Shown: in pieces, positions 19,154-27,593 of the stretch
Position numbering within the stretch: the stretch's first letter is position 1
How the letters are laid out: each line of letters begins with the position of its first letter
Assembly: GCF_009881055.1 (NCBI RefSeq)
Contig: NZ_WXFG01000004.1
Span: forward strand, 1 to 61,402
DNA from: Peptoclostridium sp.
GTDB taxonomy: Bacteria; Bacillota; Clostridia; Peptostreptococcales; Peptostreptococcaceae
Length of the DNA stretch: 61,402 nt
Direction of reading: 5' to 3'
The notes under the pieces: generated by a model
What the model saw: only the letters and a program-made list of their open reading frames with translations
Databases searched by the model: none
What the model was told of the DNA's origin: nothing
Translations under genes and position numbers: made by a program

Positions 19154-20977
19154 ATGTTCGACATAAAAAAACAGCTTTCCATGCTTCCGGATTCTCCGGG
19201 AGTATACATCATGAAGGATTCAGCGGGACACATAATATATATAGGCAAGGCCAAGTCGCTCAAAAACAGGGTGAGGCAGTATTTTGGCTCGCACGGAAAG
19301 AGCAGCCCCAAGGTCGAGGCCATGGTGGGCAACATAAGTGAATTCGAGTATATCATGACGGATTCAGAACTCGAGGCTCTCATACTCGAGTGCAACCTCA
19401 TAAAAAAGCACAGGCCTAAATACAATATAATATTCCGCGACGACAAGACATATCCTTTCATAAAGGTGAGCGTCAACGAGGAATACCCAAGGGTGCTGAA
19501 GGTTAGGAGCATGAGAGATGACGGAGCGAAGTATTTCGGTCCTTACACAAGCGAAGGAGCCGTCAACGATGTAATAAGCCTCATAAGGAGGATATATCCC
19601 ATAAGGAAGTGCAAGAACGACATAAAACGCATGATCCAGCGAGGAGATCGGCCCTGCCTCAACTATGACATAGGCAAATGCACCGGGCCCTGCAGGGGAA
19701 TAGATGCAAAAGAGCAATACATGCAGATGATAGACGAGATAGTCATGTTCCTGTCGGGGAAGAGCGAGGCGCTCATAGAATCCATAGAGGAGCAGATGCA
19801 GGCTGCTGCGGAAAGGCTCGATTTTGAAAAGGCGGCATACTTCCGTGACAAGATTGGCAGCATAAGGATACTGACACAGAGGCAGAAGATAGTGTCGAAG
19901 AGCTCGGTGGACCAGGATTTCATTGCAACCTATTTCTATGAGGGCAATGCATGCATACAGGTGTTTTTCGTGAGAGAAGGCAGAATAATGGGCAGGGAGC
20001 ACTTCATTGTGGAGGATGTCCTTGAGGCGCAAAAGGGGGAGGTTCTCTCCTCCTTCATCAAGCACTTCTACTCCTACCAGGGCTTCATTCCAAGGGAGCT
20101 ATTGCTAGAGAGCGAGACGGGCGAGGATGAGGTGCTGGAAAGCTGGCTAGAGGGAATAAGGGGGCAGAAGGTCCACATAAAGGTCCCACAAAAAGGCGAA
20201 AAGCGTGAAATGATTGAAATGGTAAAGAAAAATGCCAGGGAATCTGCTGAAAAGTTCTCGAATATAAGCAAACTCAAGGATTCAAGTGAATTGCTGGATG
20301 ATCTGAAAAGACTATTGGGGCTCGATAAAACACCAAAAAGAATAGAGGCGTTTGACATATCCAACATACAGGGTGTGGATTCAGTCGGATCCATGGTCGT
20401 ATTCACCCAAGGGAGAAAAGATGCCAAGGAGTACAGGCGCTTCAGGATAAAGACGGTACAAGGGGCTGACGACTACTCGTCACTCTACGAGATAGTCTTA
20501 AGGCGGCTCAAAAAGTGGAGCGTCCGCCCGGAGCTCATGCTAATCGACGGAGGAAAAGGACAGGTGGGAGCTGTCAGCAGGCTGCTGCTGGAGCTTGGAG
20601 AGGATATCCCTGTGTGGGGGATGTACAAGGACGACAAGCACAGGACGAAGGGACTTGTCAGCCTCGAAAGAGAAATAGAGCTCAAGCGTTCATCACAGCT
20701 CTACAGGTTCATATGCGCCATACAGGATGAAGCGCACAGATTTGCAATTGACTATCACAGATCTCTAAGGCACAGCAAGCTTAAAAAGTCAGTGCTCGAC
20801 GAGATAGCCGGAGTAGGAGAAAAACGAAAGCTGCTGCTGATCTCACACTTCAAGTCGGTAGAGAATATTAGAAATGCCAAGCTTGAGGATTTGAAGACGG
20901 TTTCAGGGATAAGTCCGGAGGTTGCCGAGAGGATATATATGTTTTTCAGGGAGGGGAAACAAATTGGTAGAGGATAA
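19154..20977 (+). CDS. uvrC: Excinuclease ABC subunit C
   Basis: A 607-residue UvrC, the nuclease that makes both incisions in nucleotide excision repair. The N-terminal GIY-YIG domain (GVYIMKDSAG, IIYIGKAKSLKNR) makes the 3-prime cut. A UVR domain (about 205-235, AAERLDFEKAAYFRDKI) binds UvrB. The RNase H-like domain (AFDISNIQGVDSVGSMVVF, LMLIDGGKGQ) makes the 5-prime cut, and C-terminal helix-hairpin-helix motifs end the protein (VLDEIAGVGEKRK). Start 19154 has AGAGGTG ahead. It overlaps hprK by 14 nt. Confidence 0.97.
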   Translation: MFDIKKQLSMLPDSPGVYIMKDSAGHIIYIGKAKSLKNRVRQYFGSHGKSSPKVEAMVGNISEFEYIMTDSELEALILECNLIKKHRPKYNIIFRDDKTYPFIKVSVNEEYPRVLKVRSMRDDGAKYFGPYTSEGAVNDVISLIRRIYPIRKCKNDIKRMIQRGDRPCLNYDIGKCTGPCRGIDAKEQYMQMIDEIVMFLSGKSEALIESIEEQMQAAAERLDFEKAAYFRDKIGSIRILTQRQKIVSKSSVDQDFIATYFYEGNACIQVFFVREGRIMGREHFIVEDVLEAQKGEVLSSFIKHFYSYQGFIPRELLLESETGEDEVLESWLEGIRGQKVHIKVPQKGEKREMIEMVKKNARESAEKFSNISKLKDSSELLDDLKRLLGLDKTPKRIEAFDISNIQGVDSVGSMVVFTQGRKDAKEYRRFRIKTVQGADDYSSLYEIVLRRLKKWSVRPELMLIDGGKGQVGAVSRLLLELGEDIPVWGMYKDDKHRTKGLVSLEREIELKRSSQLYRFICAIQDEAHRFAIDYHRSLRHSKLKKSVLDEIAGVGEKRKLLLISHFKSVENIRNAKLEDLKTVSGISPEVAERIYMFFREGKQIGRG

Positions 20978-21890
20978 AAAAGTAAGCGTAAGCAGGTTCA
21001 TAGAAGAGCTCGAGCTGGAGGTTGTTCACAAGGGTGAGGATACCGACTATGAAATAATTTTATCAGACATCAACAGGCCTGCGCTTCAGTTTGCAGGCTT
21101 CTTTGAGCATTTTGCATACGACAGGGTTCAGGTCATAGGCAAGGGGGAGCACGACTATTTCAGCACTCTGGACAGGGACACCAGGCTAAGGCGCCTGGAG
21201 AAGCTGTTTTCCTACGAGATTCCAGTGCTCGTGCTTGCCAGGGGACTGGATTTCAGCGACGATACCATCAATATGGCGAAAAAGTACAACAGGATAATAA
21301 TAAGGTCACAAATGTCTACGACGAAATTCATAAACAAGGCTTCAGGCTACCTCAGCGAGAGGCTGGCACCTTCAAAAACAGTCCACGGTGTGCTCGTTGA
21401 CATATACGGCATAGGCGTGCTGCTGATTGGCAAAAGCGGTGTTGGGAAGTCCGAGACAGCGCTTGAGCTTGTAAAGCGGGGCCACAGGCTTGTGGCGGAT
21501 GATGCGGTTGAAATCAGGAGGATAGAGGATGATATGCTTGTAGGTGAGGCGCCCGATATTTTAAAGTACCTCATGGAGATAAGAGGAGTTGGAATACTCG
21601 ACATCAAAAACCTTTATGGTGTGGGAGCCATAAGGACAAACAAGGTTGTGGAGATGATAGCGGAGCTCGAATACTGGGAGGAAGGCAAGTATTACGACAG
21701 GCTGGGAATTGATGAGGAGTATATGACGCTGCTTGATGTGCCGGTTGAAAAGATTGTGATACCTGTAAAACCAGGAAGGAACCTTGCTATGATAATAGAG
21801 GTTGCAGCCAAAAATTACAGGCAGAAAAACATGGGCTATAATGCAGCAAAAATATTCAACGAAAAACTGCTAAAAAAGCTCAGTGACTGA
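20964..21890 (+). CDS. hprK: HPr kinase/phosphorylase
   Basis: A 308-residue bifunctional enzyme that phosphorylates and dephosphorylates Ser46 of HPr, the switch for carbon catabolite control in Firmicutes. The C-terminal kinase domain has Walker A GKSGVGKSETALEL near residue 153, HRLVADDAVEIRR and the HPrK signature EIRGVGILDIKNLYGVGAIR. The N-terminal domain (1-125) is the usual regulatory domain. TTG start 20964 follows GGGAGGGG inside the uvrC end. Its substrate HPr is encoded at 46953, with Ser46 conserved. Confidence 0.96.
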   Translation: MVEDKKVSVSRFIEELELEVVHKGEDTDYEIILSDINRPALQFAGFFEHFAYDRVQVIGKGEHDYFSTLDRDTRLRRLEKLFSYEIPVLVLARGLDFSDDTINMAKKYNRIIIRSQMSTTKFINKASGYLSERLAPSKTVHGVLVDIYGIGVLLIGKSGVGKSETALELVKRGHRLVADDAVEIRRIEDDMLVGEAPDILKYLMEIRGVGILDIKNLYGVGAIRTNKVVEMIAELEYWEEGKYYDRLGIDEEYMTLLDVPVEKIVIPVKPGRNLAMIIEVAAKNYRQKNMGYNAAKIFNEKLLKKLSD

Positions 21891-21964
21891 TATGAATAAA
21901 CGAGTAATACTGATGAATAAATATTACCGTCAATCAGACTAGAATAGCTAGAAACAGTAAGTTG

Positions 21965-22011
21965 TTATTAAATTCACATTATGGCGACGCTGCATAATTA
22001 TTAAATTCACA
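21965..22011 (+). repeat. Direct repeat TTATTAAATTCACA, two copies
   Basis: The 14-mer occurs at 21965-21978 and 21998-22011, 33 bp apart, in the AT-rich gap after hprK. No function is evident. Confidence 0.5.
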
Positions 22012-22044
22012 AAAAGGCAGATGTAAAAAAACAAAAAATGCGCA

Positions 22045-22078
22045 GAAAAAAGACCCTTTTGCAAGGGTCTTTTTTCTG
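22045..22078. terminator. Terminator after hprK
   Basis: A perfect stem AAAAAAGACCCTT / AAGGGTCTTTTTT with a 4-nt loop, T-run on both strands, lies 155 nt after the hprK stop and ahead of the hym promoter. The rest of 21891-22235 shows no convincing ORF. Confidence 0.85.
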
Positions 22079-22235
22079 ACTATAAGTTTTTTCAATATGT
22101 ATGGAGAAAAAAACAGGCGCTGTTTTATTTTGAAAATTCAGACAAATTAATCGCGGTGAGAGCGACGGATGTAAAAAAACGGCAATTATTAGGCGAAAAT
22201 CATGTTAAAAAATTAATAAAAATGTCGTTTCGATG

Positions 22236-22264
22236 TTGTTTTATTGTTATATGTTTGATATAAT
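22236..22264 (+). promoter_or_regulatory. Promoter of the hymABC hydrogenase operon
   Basis: TTGTTT (22236-22241), a 17-bp spacer and TATAAT (22259-22264). The 5-prime leader to hymA is then about 180 nt, AT-rich with a long T stretch near 22400-22430, without an obvious stable fold. Confidence 0.6.
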
Positions 22265-22448
22265 TTAGGAAAAGCTTTTCATAAAGTTCATATTTGCTAC
22301 ACAAACATTTCATAACTAAATGTACCTTGTTAAAATGCTTTTTAAACATGTATTTCCAAAGTGCAAAACTCAATACATCGCAAATTCATTAATTTTAAAT
22401 TTTTTTTGTTTATTTTTCTATTTTTTTAAAAAAAGGAGTGGGATTTTA

Positions 22449-22922
22449 ATGGCTAAAAATGTTTTCACAGAAGAGAATTTCAAAAAGCTTGACCAAGTAA
22501 TAGCTGACTATAAGGGAAAGCCAGGCGCACTTATGCCGGTTCTTCACGAAGCTCAGAAAATATTTGGCTGCGTAGCTCTTGAAGTTCAAAAGAAAATATC
22601 TGAAGGTCTAAACATACCTTTGGCAGAAATCTATGGGGTTGCAACATTCTATTCTCAGTTCTCACTAGAGCCAAAGGGAGACTACGTAATAGGTGTTTGC
22701 CTTGGAACAGCATGTTATGTTAAAGGTTCACAGTCAGTTATTGACAGAGTTTGCAGGGACCTTGACCTTGAGGTTGGAAAGACTTCAACTGACGGAAAGT
22801 TTACAATAGTTGCTACAAGATGCGTTGGAGCATGCGGACTTGCGCCGGTTATGACAATAAACGAGGACGTATATGGCAAGATAGTTGCAGATGATGTTCC
22901 TGGAATACTTGCAAAATATTAA
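22449..22922 (+). CDS. hymA: HymA, NuoE-like [2Fe-2S] subunit of the hydrogenase/FDH complex
   Basis: A 157-residue thioredoxin-like ferredoxin of the NuoE/HndA family. The four ligands of one 2Fe-2S cluster are visible in CLGTACYVKG and TRCVGACGLAP. It passes electrons between HymB and the hydrogenase or formate dehydrogenase. The ATG at 22449 is chosen since AAAAGGAGTGGG precedes it; the longer frame upstream is an AT-rich leader rich in Phe, Lys and Leu codons. Codon use here (CTT, GGA, ATA, AGA) is more biased than in neighbours, fitting high expression. In P. acidaminophilum HymA co-purifies with formate dehydrogenase (recall). Confidence 0.93.
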   Translation: MAKNVFTEENFKKLDQVIADYKGKPGALMPVLHEAQKIFGCVALEVQKKISEGLNIPLAEIYGVATFYSQFSLEPKGDYVIGVCLGTACYVKGSQSVIDRVCRDLDLEVGKTSTDGKFTIVATRCVGACGLAPVMTINEDVYGKIVADDVPGILAKY

Positions 22923-22973
22923 TAGTATATAAATTTTCGCAAAAGACAAGTTTATGATTGGAGGTATTATGTG

Positions 22974-24767
22974 ATGGCTTATAAAAACACTATCTTGGTA
23001 TGTGCAGGAACTGGATGTATGTCTTCTGCTTCACTTAAAATACTTAAAAGACTTGAGGACCTTATGGCTGAAAAAGGTATCCTTGAGCAGACAAAGCTTG
23101 TAAAAACTGGCTGCTTCGGACTTTGCTCTGTAGGACCTATAGTAATAGTGTATCCAGAGGGAGCATTCTACGCGCATGTTCAAGAAGAAGATGCCGACAG
23201 AATAGTTAACGAGCACCTAATAGGAGGCAAAATAGTAAAAGACCTTCTTTACAAGGAAGCTGTGCTTGAAAACGGCGAAATCAGACCTTTCGAAGAGGTT
23301 CCTTTCTACAGCAAGCAGGAGAGGATAGCGCTTGAGCATTGCGGACGTATACAGGCTGAAGACATAAATGACTATATAGAAACGGCAGAAGGTTACAAGG
23401 CAATTAAAAAAGCTATAACTGAAATGTCAAGAGAAGATGTTATAGAAGAGATTAAAAGATCAGGCCTTAGAGGAAGAGGCGGCGGCGGCTTCCCTACAGG
23501 ACTTAAGTGGCAGTTCGCATACAATGCGCCTGGAGATCAAAAATACGTTATATGTAACGCTGACGAAGGTGACCCAGGAGCATTCATGGACAGATCTGTA
23601 CTTGAAGGAGACCCTCACGCGGTTATCGAGGCCATGATGATAACTGGTTACGCCATAGGAGCTAACCACGGATATATATATATAAGAGCAGAGTATCCAG
23701 TTGCCATAAAGAGACTTGAAATAGCTATAGCGCAGGCTAGAGAAGGCGGATACCTAGGCAAGAATATAATGGGAACAGATTTTGAATTTGATATTGAGCT
23801 AAAGCTTGGAGCCGGAGCTTTCGTATGCGGCGAAGAGACTGCTCTTATCAACTCTATAGAAGGAAAGCGTGGAATGGCAAATCCAAAGCCACCGTTCCCA
23901 GCTAATGAAGGTGTATGGAAAAAACCTACAATAATAAACAATGTTGAGACATTGGCAAACGTTCCAAAGATAATACTTAAGGGAGCAGACTGGTTCGCTT
24001 CAATAGGAACTGAAAAATCAAAAGGAACTAAGGTTTTCGCACTTGGCGGAAAAATAAACAACGTTGGACTAGTTGAGGTTCCAATGGGAACTACTCTTAA
24101 AGAGATAATATACGAAGTAGGCGGCGGAATTCCAAATGGAAAGGCCTTCAAAGCCGTTCAAACTGGAGGACCATCAGGCGGATGCATAACTGCTGACTAC
24201 CTTGATACTCAAATAGACTTTGACTCTCTTACAGCTCTTGGCTCGATGATGGGCTCAGGCGGTATGGTAGTTATGGACGAAGACAACTGCATGGTTGACA
24301 TAGCCAAATTCTTCCTTGACTTCACAGTTGAAGAGTCATGCGGAAAGTGTACTCCTTGTAGAGAAGGTACAAAGAGAATGCTTGAAATGCTAGAAAAGAT
24401 TTCAGATGGACATGGAACACTAGAAGATCTTGACAAGCTTGAAAGACTTGCAGGCACAATAAAGTCAACAGCTCTTTGCGGACTTGGACAAACGGCTCCA
24501 AACCCAGTACTTTCGACTCTTAAATATTTCAGAGATGAGTATGTGGCGCACGTTGTTGACAAGAAATGTCCGGCTGGAGTATGTACTGCGCTTCTTGAGT
24601 TCTTCATCACAGATAAGTGCATAGGCTGTACTAAGTGTTCAAGAGTATGTCCTGTGACAGCTATAAGCGGCAAGGTTAAAGAAAAGCATATAATAGATAC
24701 AGATAAGTGCATCAAGTGCGGCGCTTGTATGGATGCATGTCCTGTAAATGCTATAATCAAGAAATAA
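22974..24767 (+). CDS. hymB: HymB, NuoF-like NAD(P)H/FMN subunit
   Basis: A 597-residue flavin and Fe-S subunit. An N-terminal 2Fe-2S thioredoxin-like domain (VCAGTGCMSS, TGCFGLCSVGP) is followed by the 51-kDa-type core with the FMN/NADH glycine-rich loop GLRGRGGGGFPTGLKW, an SLBB domain, the 4Fe-4S motif ESCGKCTPCREG and two C-terminal 4Fe-4S ferredoxin sets (CIGCTKCSRVCP, CIKCGACMDACP). This is the architecture of HydB in multimeric, possibly electron-bifurcating, [FeFe] hydrogenases. ATG 22974 and GTG 22971 are adjacent; GGAGG fits either. Confidence 0.94.
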   Translation: MAYKNTILVCAGTGCMSSASLKILKRLEDLMAEKGILEQTKLVKTGCFGLCSVGPIVIVYPEGAFYAHVQEEDADRIVNEHLIGGKIVKDLLYKEAVLENGEIRPFEEVPFYSKQERIALEHCGRIQAEDINDYIETAEGYKAIKKAITEMSREDVIEEIKRSGLRGRGGGGFPTGLKWQFAYNAPGDQKYVICNADEGDPGAFMDRSVLEGDPHAVIEAMMITGYAIGANHGYIYIRAEYPVAIKRLEIAIAQAREGGYLGKNIMGTDFEFDIELKLGAGAFVCGEETALINSIEGKRGMANPKPPFPANEGVWKKPTIINNVETLANVPKIILKGADWFASIGTEKSKGTKVFALGGKINNVGLVEVPMGTTLKEIIYEVGGGIPNGKAFKAVQTGGPSGGCITADYLDTQIDFDSLTALGSMMGSGGMVVMDEDNCMVDIAKFFLDFTVEESCGKCTPCREGTKRMLEMLEKISDGHGTLEDLDKLERLAGTIKSTALCGLGQTAPNPVLSTLKYFRDEYVAHVVDKKCPAGVCTALLEFFITDKCIGCTKCSRVCPVTAISGKVKEKHIIDTDKCIKCGACMDACPVNAIIKK

Positions 24768-24803
24768 CTTATTCTAGTAAATACAGAAAGAGGTGTAAAT
24801 AAT

Positions 24804-26540
24804 ATGGTGAATATTACTATAGACGGCAGACAGGTGACAGTTCCAGCTAATTCTACTGTGCTAGATGCTGCCAGAGATATGGGTATAAACATTCCAACTC
24901 TTTGCTTCCTTAAAGACATAAACAAAACTGGAGCTTGCAGAATGTGTCTTGTTGAAGTGGAAGGAATAAGAAATCTTCAGACTGCTTGTACATTCCCAGT
25001 TAGAGACGGACTTGTGGTAAAGACTAATACAAAAAAGGTAAGAGATGCAAGAAGAGACAACCTTCAGCTAATACTTTCAAATCACAACAGAGAGTGTCTA
25101 TCATGCTTTAGAAACGGAAGCTGCGAGCTTCAAACTCTTTGCGATGACATGGGTCTTGCAGAGCTTGACTTCGAGGCACCAAAAGAGCTTAAACCTGTAG
25201 ACATGCTTTCTCATTCGATAGTAAGAGATCCAAACAAGTGCATACTTTGCGGAAGATGTATAGCTGTATGTAACAATGTTCAGGAAATAGGCATACTTTC
25301 ATTTACAAACAGAGGTGTTGAAACTGAGGTTGCTCCTGCGTTTGCAACAAGCATGGCAGATGCTCCATGTATCTATTGCGGACAGTGTGTGAATGTATGT
25401 CCAGTTGCAGCTCTTAGAGAAAAAACAGACATTGAAAAAGTATGGGAAGCGCTAGAAGACGAAACTAAGCATGTTGTAGTTCAGGTTGCTCCGGCTGTAA
25501 GGGCGGGCCTAGGAGAAATGTTTGGCAACCCAATAGGCACAAGAGTTACAGGCAAAATGTTCACTGCGCTTAAGATGCTTGGATTCCAGAAGGTATTCGA
25601 CACTAACTTTGCAGCGGACCTTACAATAATGGAAGAAGGAACAGAGCTTCTTGGAAGAATCAAAAACGGCGGGACTCTTCCAATGATAACTTCATGCTCA
25701 CCTGGCTGGATAAGATACGTAGAGTACAACTACCCAGAGCTGCTTGACCACGTATCTTCATGCAAGTCGCCTCAGCAGATGATGGGCGCAGTGCTTAAGT
25801 CATACTATGCAGAAATGAACAACATAGCACCTGAGGACATGATAGTCGTTTCTGTAATGCCATGTATATCTAAGAAGACTGAGGCAGCCAAGAAAGAAAT
25901 GAAAAATGTTCACGGAACAAGGGACGTTGACGTAGTTCTTACTACTAGAGAGCTTGGCAAGATGATAAAAGAGGCAAGAATCGAGTTCAATGACCTTCCA
26001 GACAGCAATCCAGACGAGTTCTTCGGAGACTACACTGGAGCTGCGGTAATATTCGGAGCTACAGGCGGAGTTATGGAAGCTGCTATAAGAACAGTTGCAG
26101 ACATAGTAAGCGGACAAGAGCTTGAAGACATAGAGTATACTGCAGTAAGAGGCCTTGAAGGCATTAAGGAAGCTGCCGTTAAAATAGGAGATCTTGAAGT
26201 TAAGGTTGCAGTTGCTCACGGAACTGGCAACGCCGGAAAGCTTATGGAGCTAGTTAAAGAAGGCAAAGCTGACTACCACTTCATAGAAATAATGGGTTGC
26301 TCAGGAGGCTGCGTAACAGGCGGCGGACAACCACACGTTGACTCAAGAACTAAAGAAAAGATTGATGTTAAGTCTGAAAGAGCAAAGGCTCTATATACAG
26401 AAGACAAGCTCAAGGACAAGAGAAAGTCTCACCACAACGAGTCTGTTAAGAGACTTTATGCAGAATACCTTGGAACTCCAAACAGCCACAAGGCTCATGA
26501 GCTTCTACACACTCACTACAAGAAGAGAGATCTATTCTAA
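24804..26540 (+). CDS. hymC: HymC, catalytic [FeFe] hydrogenase subunit
   Basis: A 578-residue M3-type [FeFe] hydrogenase. N-terminal 2Fe-2S domain (CFLKDINKTGACRMC), a His-Cys3 4Fe-4S site (NHNRECLSCFRNGSCEL), then a two-cluster ferredoxin domain (CILCGRCIAVCNN, CIYCGQCVNVCP). The H-cluster domain has all three signatures: TSCSPGWIRY, MPCISKKTEA and MGCSGGCVTGGGQP. It catalyses proton/H2 interconversion and needs HydEFG from this window. It is last in the hymABC transcript, closed by a terminator 28 nt later. Confidence 0.96.
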   Translation: MVNITIDGRQVTVPANSTVLDAARDMGINIPTLCFLKDINKTGACRMCLVEVEGIRNLQTACTFPVRDGLVVKTNTKKVRDARRDNLQLILSNHNRECLSCFRNGSCELQTLCDDMGLAELDFEAPKELKPVDMLSHSIVRDPNKCILCGRCIAVCNNVQEIGILSFTNRGVETEVAPAFATSMADAPCIYCGQCVNVCPVAALREKTDIEKVWEALEDETKHVVVQVAPAVRAGLGEMFGNPIGTRVTGKMFTALKMLGFQKVFDTNFAADLTIMEEGTELLGRIKNGGTLPMITSCSPGWIRYVEYNYPELLDHVSSCKSPQQMMGAVLKSYYAEMNNIAPEDMIVVSVMPCISKKTEAAKKEMKNVHGTRDVDVVLTTRELGKMIKEARIEFNDLPDSNPDEFFGDYTGAAVIFGATGGVMEAAIRTVADIVSGQELEDIEYTAVRGLEGIKEAAVKIGDLEVKVAVAHGTGNAGKLMELVKEGKADYHFIEIMGCSGGCVTGGGQPHVDSRTKEKIDVKSERAKALYTEDKLKDKRKSHHNESVKRLYAEYLGTPNSHKAHELLHTHYKKRDLF

Positions 26541-26565
26541 TACAATATCTGATCAATGCCATTAA

Positions 26566-26606
26566 ATAAAGGCAGGAGTGAAAGTAGCTCCTGCCTTTAT
26601 TTTTTC
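26566..26606 (+). terminator. Terminator after hymC
   Basis: An 11-bp stem AAAGGCAGGAG / CTCCTGCCTTT with an 8-nt loop and a T-rich tail separates hymABC from hymD, so hymD is probably made from read-through or its own promoter. Confidence 0.85.
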
Positions 26607-26710
26607 AATGAGAGATATTTCTTTACTAACTATGGATAAAAATGTTAGCATTCTATTATAAACGAATCACATATTTACATATTGCATTTAACAGAAGAGG
26701 GGTGGTAAAC

Positions 26711-27217
26711 ATGAAAAAGAAGATGTCGGCATCATACATAGCCAGGACGGGCATACTGCTTGCGCTTGCACTGCTGTTTCAGCTGGGCTTTCAGAGTTTT
26801 GCGCAACCGGCCGTAGGGCCGCTTGTTAACATGGTGCTTATACTTGGCGCGCTTACTGTAGGGCCAGCATCAGGTGTGATAGTGGGCTGCTTTACTCCGC
26901 TTATAGCATTCTTATTGGGGATTATGCCGCTTTTCCCGCTTGTGCCTGTTATAATGATTGGCAACACTCTATACGTTTTAATATTTGAAGCAGTAAGAAA
27001 ACCCATGGCAAGATACGGCGAGATTGCGGGGGTGGTAATAGCATCTGGAGTGAAATACGCTTTTCTGGCGTTTGCGGTTAGAAAGCTGCTTGTGCTTTTC
27101 ATGCCTAAGGTACCGCCGCAGATAGTGGCTGCATTCTCTTTGCCTCAGCTGTACACGGCCTTGGTGGGCGGCATGCTCGCGCTGCTTGTATACAAACTTT
27201 TTAAAAAAAATTATTAG
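26711..27217 (+). CDS. hymD: HymD, integral membrane protein resembling ECF transporter S components
   Basis: A 168-residue hydrophobic protein with about five or six membrane helices (LALALLFQLGF, PLVNMVLILGALTVG, VIVGCFTPLIAFLLG, VIMIGNTLYVLIFEA, GVVIASGVKYAFLAFAV, YTALVGGMLALLVYK). In the published description, as I recall, HymD is a six-helix protein of unknown role. The overall pattern, including the Ala/Gly-rich first helix, also resembles substrate-binding S components of energy-coupling factor transporters; no EcfA or EcfT genes are in the window. ATG 26711 follows AGGGGTGG. Confidence 0.7.
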   Translation: MKKKMSASYIARTGILLALALLFQLGFQSFAQPAVGPLVNMVLILGALTVGPASGVIVGCFTPLIAFLLGIMPLFPLVPVIMIGNTLYVLIFEAVRKPMARYGEIAGVVIASGVKYAFLAFAVRKLLVLFMPKVPPQIVAAFSLPQLYTALVGGMLALLVYKLFKKNY

Positions 27218-27338
27218 GAATACATAATGTAAAGCAGATTTAGGATGATAAAAAATCAGAAAATTGCAAGATTATTAAAAAAATATCATATTGCGAAAGC
27301 TTTTTAGGCAGCACGAGAAAATTATTGGCAGATAACCG

Positions 27339-27376
27339 GGGGAGCGACATACATGGCGCGTCCCCTCTTATTTTGT
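27339..27376 (+). terminator. Terminator-like hairpin after hymD
   Basis: GGGGAGCG (27339-27346) pairs with CGC-G-TCCCC (27357-27365) with one bulged G, followed by TCTTATTTTGTTT. It probably ends the hymD transcript before the fdh promoter. Confidence 0.6.
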
Positions 27377-27461
27377 TTGCGTACAAGAAAAATTAACAGG
27401 GTATAAATATTTCATGAAAAAATATGATTTTGATTATGAATAAAAGCGGCAAAGTTTGTCA

Positions 27462-27539
27462 AATTTATAATATTTGCAATAGTTTCTATAAAAATTTATA
27501 ATAGTAGCAATAGTTGCAATAACTAGATGCAAGAGTTTG
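27462..27539 (+). repeat. Repeated AATTTATAATA-N2-GCAATAGTT motif upstream of fdhB
   Basis: Two 23-bp near-identical copies at 27462-27484 and 27493-27515 (31-bp period) are followed by related GCAATAACT (27516) and GCAAGAGTT (27530) words. The second copy supplies the -10 and the first the -35 of a plausible promoter, so the repeats may be regulator sites or a promoter duplication. Confidence 0.55.
27474..27502 (+). promoter_or_regulatory. Candidate promoter of the fdhBA operon
   Basis: TTGCAA (27474-27479), a 17-bp spacer and TATAAT (27497-27502), 92 nt upstream of fdhB. No ORF or terminator lies between it and the gene. Confidence 0.55.
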
Positions 27540-27593
27540 CATAGTCAATATAAGGAGCAGTATATAGCATGAAATCTGCATAGGAGGGTCAAA

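Noticed and set aside
19364..20065. Long minus-strand ORF (233 codons) inside uvrC
   Set aside because: Shadow of the uvrC frame; composition rich in Tyr, His and Leu without domain, and antisense to the GIY-YIG and UVR regions.
22320..22448. N-terminal extension of HymA
   Set aside because: The extra 43 codons are AT-rich leader sequence; the strong ribosome site lies directly before the ATG at 22449.
27462..27539. CRISPR-like reading of the short repeats before fdhB
   Set aside because: Only two full copies, too close together, with no spacers of constant size and no cas genes nearby.
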